From Limanda limanda (taxonomy: Eukaryota; Chordata; Actinopteri; Pleuronectiformes; Pleuronectidae): DNA of 64,000 nucleotides. Where the stretch lies: the NCBI RefSeq assembly GCF_963576545.1, contig NC_083656.1, forward strand, positions 9,448,346 to 9,512,345. Reading direction: 5' to 3'. Shown here piece by piece: positions 50,528-64,000 of the stretch (position 1 is its first letter; every line of letters starts with the position of its first letter). The notes beneath the pieces are model-generated. The model was not told where the DNA came from and did not search any database. It saw nothing but the letters and a program-made list of their open reading frames with translations. The position numbers and the translations under genes were made by a program.

Positions 50528-50770
50528 CATGAGTTTCCTCTCGGTGCCGGCAGCGCTCACACCACCACCCCGATCAAACTCCTTCTCATCGCCGCCTCGC
50601 ATGTGTCTCCATCCCGGTCACCGGTCACACGATGACTGGCATTTGTAAGTCCGCGTAATGACTGTAAACCCTAATATTATTACTCTGATTATTTGTGTTC
50701 ATCCAGCGGAGGTTGCGTGTGAACAAGTTGCAGACTGTGACAGCTCTTGCTTCTCTCTCTCTCCAAATGT
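50528..50770 (-). promoter_or_regulatory. Candidate noncoding first exon/promoter of chst15
   Basis: On the minus strand this CpG-containing block ends in a good donor (CTCATG|GTAGGT, GT at 50526-50527). It sits just downstream of a long GA tract (plus strand CT, 50798-50910) and an AT-rich segment. The chst15 coding exon needs such an upstream exon; joining it to 31590 would give an intron of about 19 kb. A small frame starting at an ATG near 50600 would meet a stop six codons into the next exon. No transcript evidence is visible, so it could equally be an unrelated CpG-rich element or the start of another transcript. Confidence 0.3.
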
Positions 50771-50796
50771 GAGCGGTGGGAGTCACTCTCTGTGAT

Positions 50797-50797
<1 letters not shown>

Positions 50798-50884
<87 letters not shown>

Positions 50885-50910
50885 TTGTGTCTGTCTCTCT
50901 CTCTCTCTTG
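50798..50910. repeat. (CT)n/(GA)n tract
   Basis: A pure CT run from about 50799 to 50870, then an interrupted CT/TG-containing run to about 50910. It is a homopurine-homopyrimidine mirror tract next to the candidate chst15 first exon. Confidence 0.95.
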
Positions 50911-52827
50911 TTTGGGGTGAGGGGTGAAGGGGTGCAAAAGGAGGAGGGGGAGTTCTCATACAATGAAGGGTGAGCCAATGAGTCTATATATAGATTTTAT
51001 ATAGATCTATGTATATGCAAATAAGACAAGTCCTCTATTATATATGATGTGATATTTTATAATGGAAATAAACATATTTCAAAGGTATCCAGTCAAGCAT
51101 TCAGTTATTTGGGTTTTATTTCATCTATTTTTTAGAAATCACTATTGGTTTCCGAGATGAATTTAATTTTCGTACATTGTTTTATTTAAGGGTCAGGTCG
51201 GAGGGTTTAGGGTTCTTATCCCGAAAAGCTCTCGAATCTCATTGTCTTTCCAAGTTGACATCACCGTCAGCCTTCCCTACGAACATGATATCACTTTGTC
51301 ATCCAGAGATATTTGTATTCTTTTTGCTTTTCTTTAATTCCGTTGCATGTGAGGTCATCAACACTCTCACTACATCACTGAGAACTATCCAAATTCTGCA
51401 TTCTTGCTGTATTCTCACAACGACTCACTCTGACATTTTCCGGGTATTTTCCAGACATTTAACCAACATTAAACTTACAGCCCCTGTGGAAATTCTTGGA
51501 AAATGTACAGACTTCAGTCCATATCATAAGCTATAGAAACTGTTATTTGTGACCCATTAGTAAAGATTTGCATCCTCAGAAGCTGCAGAGCCACATTCAG
51601 GGAAAGAAAGTAGGTGATTAATAAAAGTAAGTAAGCGAGGGATCAACACATAGATAGCTGTTTGTTGTCTTGGGTGGTTTATTCATGGGAGCCGGGCAAA
51701 CTTGGGAAGCTGGAACAGTATTGAGAGATGAGCGCCAAAAACATAATAATTTGGCGTAGCATGGTAATTCTTTGTAGCTGTGAGCATCACAACAGTTGTA
51801 TTCATGTTCACTGAGGACACAAATCTATAAAGTAGAAAATACACTCTATACTGTCTTCATTAATGTGGGCGAACTGACCCTTCAGGCTCTGCATCGACTG
51901 CTCCGGCACTAAAAGCAACATAAATCTCTGTAGGAATCTCCAAGAGCGCTACATAGCCAAGTCTCTGTTGGACCATCATTGGATTATTGTGGTGCTCAGT
52001 TAAAGGGGGGGTGACAGTGGGGGAGGGGACGGATGACGGCAAGACAGCTGCTGCTCGCTGGCTGGTTAATCAGACCGTCCACGGAGGCAAGGAAGGATTT
52101 ATAGGAGGCCGTGTCATGTCTGTACGTTTGTAAGATAGTCTTTGCTTTACGTCTCCAGTGTGTCGGTGGTATCTACAGAAACTGCTAAAGGTCAGTATTA
52201 GACATTTTAGACAATAACAAGGTTCTCGCCACCCAGAAAAGGAAATACAACAGAATCCACCGCAATTACCAGAGAAAGAAAGCAAAGGTCAATAACCTCC
52301 GCATCGATTTCAGCATGTGTGTGTGTGTGTGTTCATCTCTTGGTGTGTCGGCCACACGCACCCCCAGCTCCCGCTTGATGAAGTCCAGCAGAGAGATGGA
52401 TGGGAGCCGGATGATTCACTCCTGACACATCAATGCGATTGAGCCGCGACACGAAATCAAAGCTTGACCACGTGATGTCGCAATTCTGTCAGCGAGAGGT
52501 TGATGGGAAATATCGCATGTCATTTCAGTAATGGCCCCACGGGTATGATATTGTCGCTGAGTCAGTCATCACTATCATCATCATCCCCAGTACTGGGATG
52601 GCTCTCATTAGGTTTCTCTTATTTTCTCACATGCTGGTTTCAACATCCATTGTCTTTTTCTACATCTCCTTTTCTGTATTGCAATAAACAACAACCCCCA
52701 CAGGAGGTTATAGATTCTCCAGAACTTCATCTTCTCACAATATGAAGTTTTGCAGCTGCGTCTCGTCTCACTCCTGGATGATCCCAATCTGTTTCACTGG
52801 TAAGACCATTCGCCTCTGACGGCAACA

Positions 52828-52848
52828 ATGATGATGATGATGATGATG
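52828..52848. repeat. (GAT)n trinucleotide repeat
   Basis: About seven ATG/GAT units. Gives a short poly-His frame on the minus strand that is not a gene. Confidence 0.9.
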
Positions 52849-55800
52849 GTGCTGAAGTGATTGTGCAATGGCTGGTTGTCTCTTCAGCAAGTCATTCAGA
52901 GCATATGAGTCACTCTGCCTGCAGCGTGCCCCATATCTGCAGTCAGACATCCCTCTCAGCAGCAGCCTGTCTCAGCCTCTGTCTCTATTAAAGCCCAGAG
53001 GAAATTACTGACAAGGAAACTAATTCGAAAAAAAGTCGCCAGTCCCACTGGTTTTTCGTTTTCTGTGTGTTCTGGGCTCAGAAAATTGGATTTCATCACA
53101 CATTAGGTGGGCGGCGGCTTGAAACGAGCATGTTCATGCGTGTGCCTGTCTTTTTCACCTTCAAGCCAATTCCAGAATCACTGAATTACCAGATATTTGG
53201 ACCAGAACCTCTGGTAAGTGACCTTGGCTGTGCCGTTGAATCGCTTGTTTCGTCACACGCCTTCGATACCAGAGCTCAAGGCGGCGACATTTGGCAGCAT
53301 CATATCAGTGTGATTTGATAAAAGAAAACACAAAATACTCCGTGAAGTAAGGTTGTTCATGTGTCCTTGAAATGGAAAAGCTTTTATTTTGTAGATGAGA
53401 CCAAAGAAACTTTCCACTGTAGTGTCAGGCTGATGTAACATACATATTTGTATCTGCAAGGTTAACATCCATCCCAGGATTTGTAATATTTCGGTCCCTC
53501 CTGGATTCTCAAATCCTGAGATACAAATCACCGAAGAGTCTGCTAGACCCCCCACAGTTCCTCTGTTAGGGAGTATTTTTTATGATCAGCACGACAATGT
53601 CAGCTTCTTTGAGGGGTCTTTTTTTTTCTTTTGTGCATAATGAGAAGAGTTTAAAATGTTGCCGCAGGACGGTCAAATGAGAAATAATAACTTTAACAGA
53701 TTCCCGTTGGTGCACGGGGGAAGGAAAAGATAAAAATCACGTGGGGTATTTCTGAGGAAAGAGTGAATGCTGACCTCAAGCCTAAATGATTCACTGTTTC
53801 CACTGAAATGGGATGAAAATGTCTTTATTTTGTCCTCGGTGCAAATGTGTTTGTTGTTAAGTCTGGTTTGAACTGCCGGGAGCTCGGGCAGCTGCTGCCG
53901 TGTGGTTCTTTACAGCCTGGGCATTACTCATCCCTCTCATTCCATATTGTGTGCATGTGTGTTTGTGTGTGTGTGTGTCAAGTCTGAACACTGGTCGGAC
54001 CCTACTGATAATTGTCGGAGCTACTCAGCACCAGTATAAGAGTTGAACAAAGACCTTGGAATGCACTTCCTGAAATAAATAAAAATTGCTTATCTGATAA
54101 CATTCAAAGAAAAACTGTCCCTGCGCCTCGAAAATCAATACTAACAAGATTTGTGTTGACAAACAAAGATACAGTACAAAAAGCCCTGTATATAAAGATG
54201 TATGAAGCATATCAGAATGTTTGCTGTTGGTCTAAAGTGAGAAGACGGGAAACAAAAGAAATAACAGATAATTCGTTTCATTGACCAAATGGAAACAGTA
54301 TAAAACAGTATATCTCTTGATGTTGAATCTCATTAGCATTTAAAGGAAGATGCTGCCAGGATCCTATATCTCACTTACTGTCAATGATCCTCGTGAAAAA
54401 ACAACCATCTGTGTATTTGTCCATCCCTCAGGGCTTTTTTTGTTTTCTCTATCTTGTCTTTGGCCCGAACCCCATTAAGTTCCTACTGAAGTTGAATCAA
54501 GATATTGGGTTTTGCTTCCCAACAATTTCCACGTTCGCTGCACCATCTAGCAACGTTTCGTATGGTTATGTTTAGGAACACTTGGGTAAAGAGCGTGAAA
54601 GAACCTGGTCTTCAATCAATATCCCTCCCCCCCACACACCAAAAAAAGAGAGAAGTGGCTGCCAGCAACGCTCCCGTTCCCGAGGGGCCTACTGAAGGCA
54701 ACAGGTTTGAGAATCTGCAGATTACGAATATGCTCTTAATCTTTTCTCGATGCCTCAGGATTCATTAGCTGCTGCTTCACCTAAATCTGCACCAAACTGT
54801 CATTCAGGTCAGGTTGTAGGCGCCAAGGCAGCAATAAAAGAGACACTATCTCTGTCCAACATTGTTATAGGAGAGAAATGTTAAATCATTCACATTATAT
54901 ACCCACCACGCATTCACACCACCTCTGTACGGCTTAAATATATTTATAAATATAAATAATAGATACTACTAGAATATGGCTCATGCACCAATTGCATTTC
55001 CCTGGCAAAGCTAATTATTGATAAATATATTAACTATTAATGTGGCAGTAATTGTTAGTACAATCTTGTTAGTACTTTAATGGTGTTGCTTTCTTGTTGA
55101 TTGTTGTTTTATTTGTTGGCAATAAGAAAACTGTTAAAAGAACATTTATTAAATGCTATAAAAAGATATAAAAATCCCCCAAAGTCAGTTTCCTTTTCGT
55201 CTTCCAAGACCTAAACCCTCAGATCTGCTGTAGAACTTAAAGAAACTCGCAATTTTTTCAGGTCTGGTCTCATATGGACTAATATCATGTGAATAAATAA
55301 TGAAACTGCCTCTGATGGCCAGGCACAGAGCAGGCTGCTGAATCTATCACCATCCGTTAATGTTTTTCTCAAGGTGCAGGGGTTCTTCTAAGTTCACATG
55401 ACTAAAGCTGGTTCTGCAGCAGTAGTCTGAGTTACATGTTATCTGTTTAGACAAATACTGATTGCCAGCAGGCCCCACAGGCTCTTATTATAGTCTTTAA
55501 TAGACAGAAATGATCAATACTTCTTTGGATGCTACAATTATATACTGTGACGCAGCAGAGCAGAGGCGCATCACAGGCTACATCCATACCAATAGGGTTT
55601 TGTTTGTATAATGGCTTTTTGCCCAACAACAACTTAAAAAAAACTTGTAAACATGGAATAGTGTGGACACCAGGAGTAAACGTAGCAACAGCGATATGTT
55701 TTCAAATAAAATGTTGTGGTGTGGATGTCGCCTCGGAGTTGAAAGGTCCTATCACGTGACTAGAAGAGATTTGAGGAGGATTTGGTGTCAAAGTGAAAAA

Positions 55801-55885
55801 GTAAAGCCAATAGATTGGAAGTAAACCCACTGCCAAGAGGGAACATGATAAGATTGAGGCAATCTGCAAACTTCACCTCAAATCT

Positions 55886-56022
<137 letters not shown>

Positions 56023-56847
56023 TACACCTTTTGACACATGTCGCTTCTTTTAAAATGTCTGGTGCAAAAGGTCACGCCGGTGTCGTCAGAGGTTTATAAC
56101 CTGGGAGGACAATTTCCACACTGTTCCGTCCCTGGCCCAGATCAAAAGGGAAAACTTTATTCTATGTGTTAATCTACTATAATCTGCTTTAAAATACTGG
56201 CATCAACAATCACAGAGAGACACCAGTACCTGACTCCACAGAGAACAGTGCTGTCTCAGCACTCCAGCTAACCGGGACTTTCGATCGAAGCTGCCGCACT
56301 CCATCGTCCCCGTCATAGCTCTGTGCTTCAGGAGGCTGCTCGTTTCACATCAGGCGGATGAACGGAAAAATGTATTAATTCTGTTGCAATGCTCAATAGA
56401 ATCAGTAAACCACAGCACGCGTTGACTCAGCTGAGCTCCAAGAGACGTTGGAGGGAAAACGGAAACAATTATCTCCTTGATATACTCGATAGATTTATGT
56501 GGGACTGCTTATGTTTGTAAAGAGTCAGTAGAACCTAATCCTGCAGCGTTGGACAGGATGTCATTCATCAGTTTAGTACAGTACGCATACACAGTCCCAA
56601 AGGGGAAACAACTTCTTATATTGTAACATAACACAAAATATACATATGATGCATAAATGAAAGCTTAAAGAAGAGAAAGAGATATTTAAAAATCTGCAGA
56701 TTAATGTATTCTGTAATGGTTTGTGGAGGCAGAACCCTGATTAGTCAATTAATAACTTTAAATATTTCTAAGTAGCAAATATTCTGTGTTTTCAGCTTCT
56801 CACACGTGGGGATTTGTCATATATAATAAATGTCTTTAGGTTTTAGA

Positions 56848-57065
56848 ATGTATATAAAGATGCACAACGCTTCTCCACTTCCTCCCACTATCCAGAAACA
56901 AGAGATTATCCTGGATACAAACGCCACTATCTTGCGGATAAGGAAGCAAGGTCCCACCCAAGGACACACCCTTGATGACTCACGAGTCAGTCCTTGCTCT
57001 CAATCATTATGTTTCAGCCCGTTTTTATAGCAACAAATAAATGATGAAAACCAAAAGTACTTGGA
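56848..57065 (-). mobile_element. MITE-like element, truncated inverted copy
   Basis: The left end (GTATATAAAGATGCACAAC, then CTTCTCCACTTCCTCCCACT and ATCCAGAA) matches the reverse complement of the right end of the copy at 12885. The next part (CAATCATTATGTTTCAGCCC, then a Thr/Ala-poor AT-rich tail) matches the left part of the copy at 46035. The other end of the element is missing. Confidence 0.5.
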
Positions 57066-60000
57066 AAATGTATCATACAACCGTGTGATCAGAACTAACC
57101 TACACGACAGAAACCATTTTCAGCTGTGTGTCCTGCACCAGATGGGTTAAAAGCAGAGGTTAAATTTCCCTCCTTGCATGAGTGTGCTTGTGTATGTCTG
57201 TGCATGTTTTTGGGACAAATAAAAATAAATGTATCTTAGGAGAAATATGTTTCACGTGTAGATGTTGTGCTTTTCTATGTTTTAATTGCTTGAAGTCAAA
57301 TGACAGTTTTAATTTGAAGTTGTCTCGTTGGCCTCTGGGTCATCGTGATGCTGTGTGCTGTATGAAATATTATGAACAAAATAATACATAAAAACAAACC
57401 GAGAGTTTTTAGGTAATCGCAAAGGAACGGATTCATCAGTTGCAGTCCTCCGGCACAGAATGTCTCATAAACACCCACACACAACTTGAGCTTTTCCAAA
57501 ACAAACACTGAGCCAAAAAAACTACACCCCGAATGTGTTTCTTTGCCTAAAAGTGAAGTGATGAAAAGGCTTTGTGAGGGAAATGTTTCTCCGTTTATTC
57601 GTGTGTCCACAGTCTGATGTTTTCAACAGGCCTCAGTGAATGGAAGCTGTCACTTTCCTAACCTTCAGCTAAGTCCCTTTTTAGATTTTAATTGTTTCTT
57701 TGTGATGAGAGAACAAGGAGCTTTCGAAGTCGTACAGATCTCGAGGGAGGGAGCGGGACGTTGAGTGAATGTGTAACTTAGCAATGACAAGGAAGCAGTT
57801 TCTTGGCGTTCACCACTCGCATATTATTTTAACCGCTCTGCCTGTTACATTCATATTATTGTTATACACCATATTAATCAGCAAAAAGGGCGTTTCTAAT
57901 GTTATTGCCTCTATCAATATCAATAGTTGTTGCTGCAGAGAAACTTGCTGGCACAGGAACTAAATATGTCTTCATATAATTGGAAATAAACACTATTGTA
58001 TTAGATGAGAAATTCTTCCTCTAGCGCCGTCCGTCTTCTTCGGGAACATTTTACACAAGCCAGATGCCAGGAAGCAAACACAGTGGGTTTGCGAAAGCAG
58101 ATTTCATTAAGCCGACAAAGGAATTCAAATAGCAACCGAGACACAAACATGAACTGGAGGATGGCTGGAGGTTAATAAGAGTACATATCATTTGCTCGGA
58201 TTTAATACGATTTTTAAGTGGCATGCTCATGTAAATTCACTGAAGACTCTAAGATGGTTATGACAAAGCAGAGAAATGAGAACCTTTCTTTACTTGTTTG
58301 AAAGGCGACGTGAAATCCTGCTTGTTCACTCGCTCGAGGAGCACTTTTTCCCGACATTTATGTTTGATGTGATGGAGACCACATGAAGGCTTTTTGAAGC
58401 GATGCCGAGTTGTGAGTCCTCCGCTGCAGCGCTGTGTGCCAGGGCATGGATGCACATGTTGTTTTTCATTCATCTCGACTTTAAATCTCGTACTCACTCT
58501 TTCAAAGTGCGCACCACAGGGATCACATTTCCTCTGCTTCATGTGAGACAGTTTGATGGTGTATCCGGTTTTTGATATCACCACCTTTGCTTACCCGCAT
58601 CCTGCCGGTGGAACTCACGCTCGGAGGATCCCCACACTTTATTGTCTCCCTTAGCTTCCGAATCACATTCTCATCCTGTGATTGTCGACATCACTCAGGG
58701 CACAGAATAAGAAGTAATGACAGATTCTTTCAGTGGCGTAGCTGTGTGGCTATTAACATCAGTCAATATCAATTTCCATGCAAATCAATGTGATTAAAGC
58801 GGATTTCACAGCCGCAAGAACTCTTCAGTGTTTCGGGCACAGATCAAAAAAAGATAATTGGATTAATACAAAGGATTTGCACCTTTGCATTATCAGCACA
58901 ATGACAGCTCGCCACCATGTCTGACCACGGAGAAATGAACACAGTTCTGAGGGGGAGGAAGATACTGCCATATGCCCGAATCAGCTCAGGCAGAGATAGC
59001 CCAGCCGAGTGGCTAACCACAGCCATTTCATTACACCTTATGGCCTGCTTGAGGCAACTAAATTGGATTTTTTTAGCTCTGTCATCACTGGAGGGCATAA
59101 TGTCATAAAGCAGATGAATTTCCCAACAAAATGGAGGACAATTTGCATTACTGTGTGTACTTACAAGGCCCAGCAAGCTATTCTATCTCTGAACGTAAAG
59201 TGAGAGCTGCTGCCGAGTTTATTGTGTGCAGCAGCGCATAAAACTAGACAAGATTAGGGTGTTTAAGGGTCACTAGTGCTAATCAGAAAGTTAATATTTC
59301 AACAAATTTTAATTTCTTTCCATAAACAAAACCTAACATTTGCATTACGACATAACTACTCTCAAAAGAGCAGATGAAAACATTTTAGAGTTGTACTTCA
59401 ACATGCAATATGTCACTTGACCACTAGGCGCTAGTCAAAACAAGAAGAAAAGATGATGATGGGAGTTATGGACACTCAAATAATGTTGAAGGATGAGGTT
59501 ATGTTTTATTCACGTTACGCCACAAACGGTTATACATAATCATGACTCTTTATGAGTAAGAATGAAAAACAGTGCAAGAAAAAAACAGCTAACTGGCTAG
59601 CAGTTTGTTTTTCCCTCGTCATATCATTTGCAGAGACGAGCAAAGCCAGGGATAAACGGGTTAACATCTTCATATTGTTTGAATTGCTTATTTTATCCAA
59701 CTAATAACAAAACAAGCCCAAAACTTTCATGTTTGACCAAATGGGCTTCATTGGGAGGGGGGCCTTAAAGAGACAGGAGATAAAACCAAGCATTTCAGAT
59801 AGGGGCTGAAAAGAGATTTTCAGTCTATGAATGTATTGATGCATTGTTTCAGCTCCTGTAGAACACTTCAACCAAGTTCAGTGTTTGCGTCAACCATGCC
59901 AAGACAAATGAAAAATGACTTGAGATTGACAGACAGTCCTTCCTCCATGGAGACATGCTCTGTAACTTCAGCTCCTGAGTAGAATGGAAGAAAGAGTCCT

Positions 60001-63000
60001 GAGGTTAAGGATTCAGGAAAATCCAGCCGGTCGTGCTCATACAAAAGAGCCAAAGTCAACCTCTGTGCAATAGATTATTCGATCAAGTTTCAGCAGAAAT
60101 GCCTACATCCTGCTGGACCTCAGAGAGCTGCCACGTGTTGATCTCGTATATTGAAGAGACAGACAGCTCTGTGTATAATTCTGCATTAAAGCTGCATTGT
60201 CAAATAAGATGAATGCACGTCTGTGGTTGCTGCTCGGGTCTATTATCTAACTGGCCTCCACTCCACTGGTGTCGAATGGGAACACAGGTGAGTTAATTTG
60301 CACCGGAGCAGCGGCCCGTAGTCGAAATGGCTTCGAAGCTGATGGTGTTTGAGATTAATTAAATGGCCTGTCTCCAGGAACACTGTCTGCCAGGCTGTGC
60401 TGGTCCGGGCTCCCAAGCTGAAATCTGTCAGTCACAGACGGTGAGACAGCTGCTCCGTCCAGGTGCCAACCTGTGTTACTGTGCCAAGGGGGGTGACTTC
60501 ACATCCTCCATTAACACTGAGTCCCATTCATTCACAACTGAAAGAATATATCAAGCAGGCAAGAGTTAAGAAAAAAAAGGAGGGGAAGGAAATGGAAAGT
60601 ATAGACACATCAAAAAAGAGAATTCGGCAGAAAAACATATTGTGCTCACTTTTCACCTGTGAAATGGAAAATACTGGTCAGACAGGACATTACCTACCTG
60701 AGCAACGATCATATTCATTATGGATACATCTGTTGAAGACTTCGGTATTAATTAATAAGACATGGTCATCTTAAAATGATCAGTAAAGACGGAAAAATGC
60801 CAAAATATCAAGGTGTCATCATTCCTGTTTAGTGACCATTTGCTTGGGTCAAAATGGAGAATCCCCGCTGAATGACAATGACCTCTCAGACAGATGCGAC
60901 TCCCCTGGGGATGATAATTAAAATCGGCTCAAATTAGAAGCCGCCACAGCAGGATACTCTTGTTTCTCGTCGTCGTAAACAAGCTTGTTCCATTCTGACG
61001 TGTTGGCTAATTTCAAGTTAAGGCCGAGCAGCAATGGAGAGATTAAAATTCGGGAATACTCTGAACTGGCTGTAACCTTCAAATCAATTCTCTACAAACA
61101 CCCACAAGTCTGCTCACACACACACAGACGCACGCACACACACACCTCCTCTTGAGCATTATCGTGATAGCTTGCTGTTTCACACTCATTCAGGTGTCAT
61201 AGCAGCAGCAGCAGTCTGCTGACTCAACCAGACGCGGGCACATGTCCAAAAGTCATTATTTCCTTCCAAGCTGGTGTTTCCAAAACACAGCTTTGTGCAC
61301 ACTTCCTGCACTGATTCATAGTTTTTCGTCATTATCTCTCTAATCTTAATTTTGGGGGTATTGAGATTGTGAAAGAAAGTTTTTCATGGTTTGATGCTGT
61401 CGTGGTATTTCGTGGAAGACTACTACATTACTACACTAGGACTATAAATGTCACAATTTTTCCGACAGCAGCTGTAAACGTTCAGGTATGTTCAGACTAA
61501 ACATCACTTCGCTCCACTTGCACAAATTGGTCTGTAGGACTCATTGTTCAACTTGTGCTAATCTGGGATATGCGAGGTTTGGCTTCAATCTAACTCTGGG
61601 AAAGTCTGTGAATAAGCCCATTTCCCCAAACTGAACTACTCCTTTCATATTGTGATCCATTTTTCTGGTCATCTGCTTCCATTAATTTCGCCGCCCTTGT
61701 TTCAGCTCTTTGTCATTTTCCAGACTCTTGTATGCGCGAGGCAAACCCAATCGGATTCCGCCGCTCGTTCTCCTTTCATATCCGCGAGCCGGGAGAGTCC
61801 TTTCAACCAATTAGCTCCGACAGCAACAGTCTCCGACATGCGCCGGGAGGAGGGCATGTTAAAAAGATTTACAGCTTTGAGAGCCAAATTCGCCCTCACG
61901 TCTTATCTCATCCCCCAGGGCTCTGGCCACCGTACAGCGTAGCCAAAGGCTTTATGGCGGATAATGGCGCGGTCCGAGCTGCTTTCATGGGGGAACAGTG
62001 GGAAGATGCCTGCTGCGTCTGCGACTGTGAGAAACTGGGGCATTAAGTTCAAAGTTGTGGCTCAGCTGCGTGTCCCACAACTCAAGCGGAGTGCCGCACT
62101 TTTTTTCCTTGCAAGAGTGACTCAGTTTACAGACACATGCACATTGAAGCAACTTTATGCGACTGCACACACATGCAAAAGGGGGAATGGTTCCTATTTT
62201 TTACCCACTCTGTGCCTCCCAACACCTGCTCGTACTTAGAAAGACTTAGAAGTCATTCAAAACTGGGGGACGTCTCACGTAATAAGCAAGGAATCTTTAA
62301 GAAAATTACAAATTTTGCGATGGATGTGTTTATTACAGCGACAGCACTTCGGGTTCATCAGGAATATCCACCGTCCTGTGTTTCACTACAGTGAGTAGGA
62401 CTACGAAGTCCGAGTTCTAATCGAACAATTGATAGTCTTTGATTTCCTGAACGTGAAAACCGCCTCACCGCTCTGACTCAGTTTTAATTACCACTTGTGG
62501 CTTGAGAGGCCGCAGTGGATCCCATAAGGTTGGCATTGCTTTAAAGCCTGTTTATCAGTGTTTGGTGGTTTTGAGTGGTGTGATCGCTCTGCGACTGATG
62601 AAACTTGAACTAGATCTCAGGATTAGTTCTGTAACCACATGTGTCATCATCCTTCCCCGTTTCCCTCTGTTTTCACCACGTGTTAGTTTGGATTTCATTA
62701 CCACTGTATGCTCAGTGTTGATCTGTCTGTAAATTATTATTCTGAAACACAGAGATCCTGCTGGAGAAGTACAGTTTCCACTTCACATTCAGGGATTACT
62801 ATGCAAATTATTACAATTACAAATGCAATCCACGCCGTGCTTCTACGTTTCTAATGCTGGACATACACATATGTTTATGTATGGCAATCGTCACAACGGC
62901 ATCAGTCACAGTTTCGTGCTCGAGACACACAACATCGGCGGCTCTTGTGCTAACATGCCATGCTGGCTAGCTATGCAATACAAACATGGGAAATAAAATC

Positions 63001-64000
63001 CCCAACCAGATGAACACACAGCTGCCTCTGCCTCCTCTCTTATGAATTAAGCAACATGTGATTGGCTGGTACCTCCACTGCCACATGAAAAATTGAGGTC
63101 TCTTCAACTTGCAGCATGAGCAATGCGACACAACCGAACCACAGTTTGACAATGCATGATACCCCCTCCCCATTCAAAGTGAACGAGCCGCATTTTTGGC
63201 TGAAGCCTCCAACGTATAGATGCGGGTCCAGCGAACACTCATTGGAGTTTGTCCTTGTGGGCCAGTGAACTACACGTTTGTTTATGCACTCGAGTAATGC
63301 AAATGTAGCATGCAGCACCGTGTAAATTATCCACCCCCACTGAATTTATAGTTGTACAGCTGTTTGTGTAGCTGCGACTGTGCGTAAGTACACCGAGTAC
63401 GTTGTAGCTGATTCACAGCTCTCTTTCCCATGATGGAAGACACGACGGATTGATCGACCGCCATGCAGTGGCCCGCTACGGCATGTTAATGGAAACAGCA
63501 TTTCAACCACTTACAAACCCATGAGGGTCTCTCTCTCTTTCTGCCTGTCAGTGCAATTTGAACATTTATTATGCTCATGTTTCTTTAATGTGGAAAGTAT
63601 GAGGGCTACCATGTTCCACTGGAAACTGCTCTCTGGTCAGCGCTGATGCCCTCTCAGGTCGCCAAGTTTTTTGAGCGGTCGGTACAGAGTGTCTCAGAAC
63701 ATCTACGCAGAGTTTCCGGCCCTGTCGCTCGAGAAAAGGTCAGCGTTGTGCTCTGCGGCTGTAATTGCAACTGCTCGCTCATGTGTTTCAATAAAGGAAG
63801 CAGTTTTGAGGAGGGGACAAATGGTAGGATGGACTTGCTTGTTTACGAAGTACGTTAGCGTGTTTGCCTCGGCCTGCCCTCGGCTTTCTGGTGGAAAACA
63901 TCTGCTGACTGTTTTCGAAATAGAGTCTTTTTGTTGATTTGTCTGTCATGTTCTGGGCAAAAGTGTTTGGAGGCGGCATGCTTGGTTAAACTGTCAGACA

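Noticed and set aside
50157..50648. 163-codon plus-strand frame
   Set aside because: Extended by CA repeats read as His-Thr; no domain.
50975..51005. TATATATA and CCAAT near the candidate promoter
   Set aside because: The two motifs are only about ten bases apart and not in a usual order or spacing for the minus-strand exon; the sequence is generally AT-rich.

Overview
This is nuclear DNA from a ray-finned fish, almost certainly a teleost. The evidence is a split vertebrate gene with GT-AG introns, long CA/TG microsatellites, tRNA-derived SINEs of the kind common in teleosts, and several copies of a short element with terminal inverted repeats. Nothing prokaryotic, viral or CRISPR-like is present. 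Most of the 64 kb is intron or intergenic sequence. Most open frames in it are chance frames, antisense shadows of exons, or frames across simple repeats.

Two protein-coding genes can be supported, both on the minus strand. (1) The first two coding exons of a cpxm2-like gene (carboxypeptidase X, M14 family member 2) lie at 7999-8281 and 5716-5808. The rest of that gene continues past the left edge of the window. (2) A complete chst15 gene (GalNAc 4-sulfate 6-O-sulfotransferase) has seven coding exons between 31437 and 18864. They join in phase into a 528-residue type II Golgi sulfotransferase with both PAPS-binding motifs intact. As I recall the human map, CPXM2 and CHST15 are also adjacent and in the same orientation on 10q26, so the gene order supports both names.

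Layout from left to right: 1-5715 is cpxm2 intron 2; 5716-8281 holds cpxm2 exons 2 and 1, with its leader and possible promoter up to about 8570; 8570-18300 is the cpxm2-chst15 intergenic region, with a (CA)n of about 100 bp and two copies of the inverted-repeat element; 18300-31590 is chst15 (3'UTR, coding exons, introns, and a 5'UTR containing three upstream ORFs); 31591-64000 has no recognisable coding gene. Because the first coding exon of chst15 begins at a splice acceptor, at least one noncoding first exon must lie at a higher coordinate. A candidate is the CpG-containing block at about 50528-50770, next to a long CT/GA tract, but this is an inference. The segment from 51 to 64 kb contains a 130-bp CA repeat, a truncated inverted-repeat element and otherwise unexplained sequence.

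Functionally the two genes are independent neighbours. CHST15 makes chondroitin sulfate E in the Golgi, and CPXM2 is a secreted, probably catalytically inactive carboxypeptidase-like protein. I did not find a previously undescribed system. The most useful observations are the exact chst15 gene model, its uORF-bearing leader, the cpxm2 leader uORF, and the element family that appears in at least four places.
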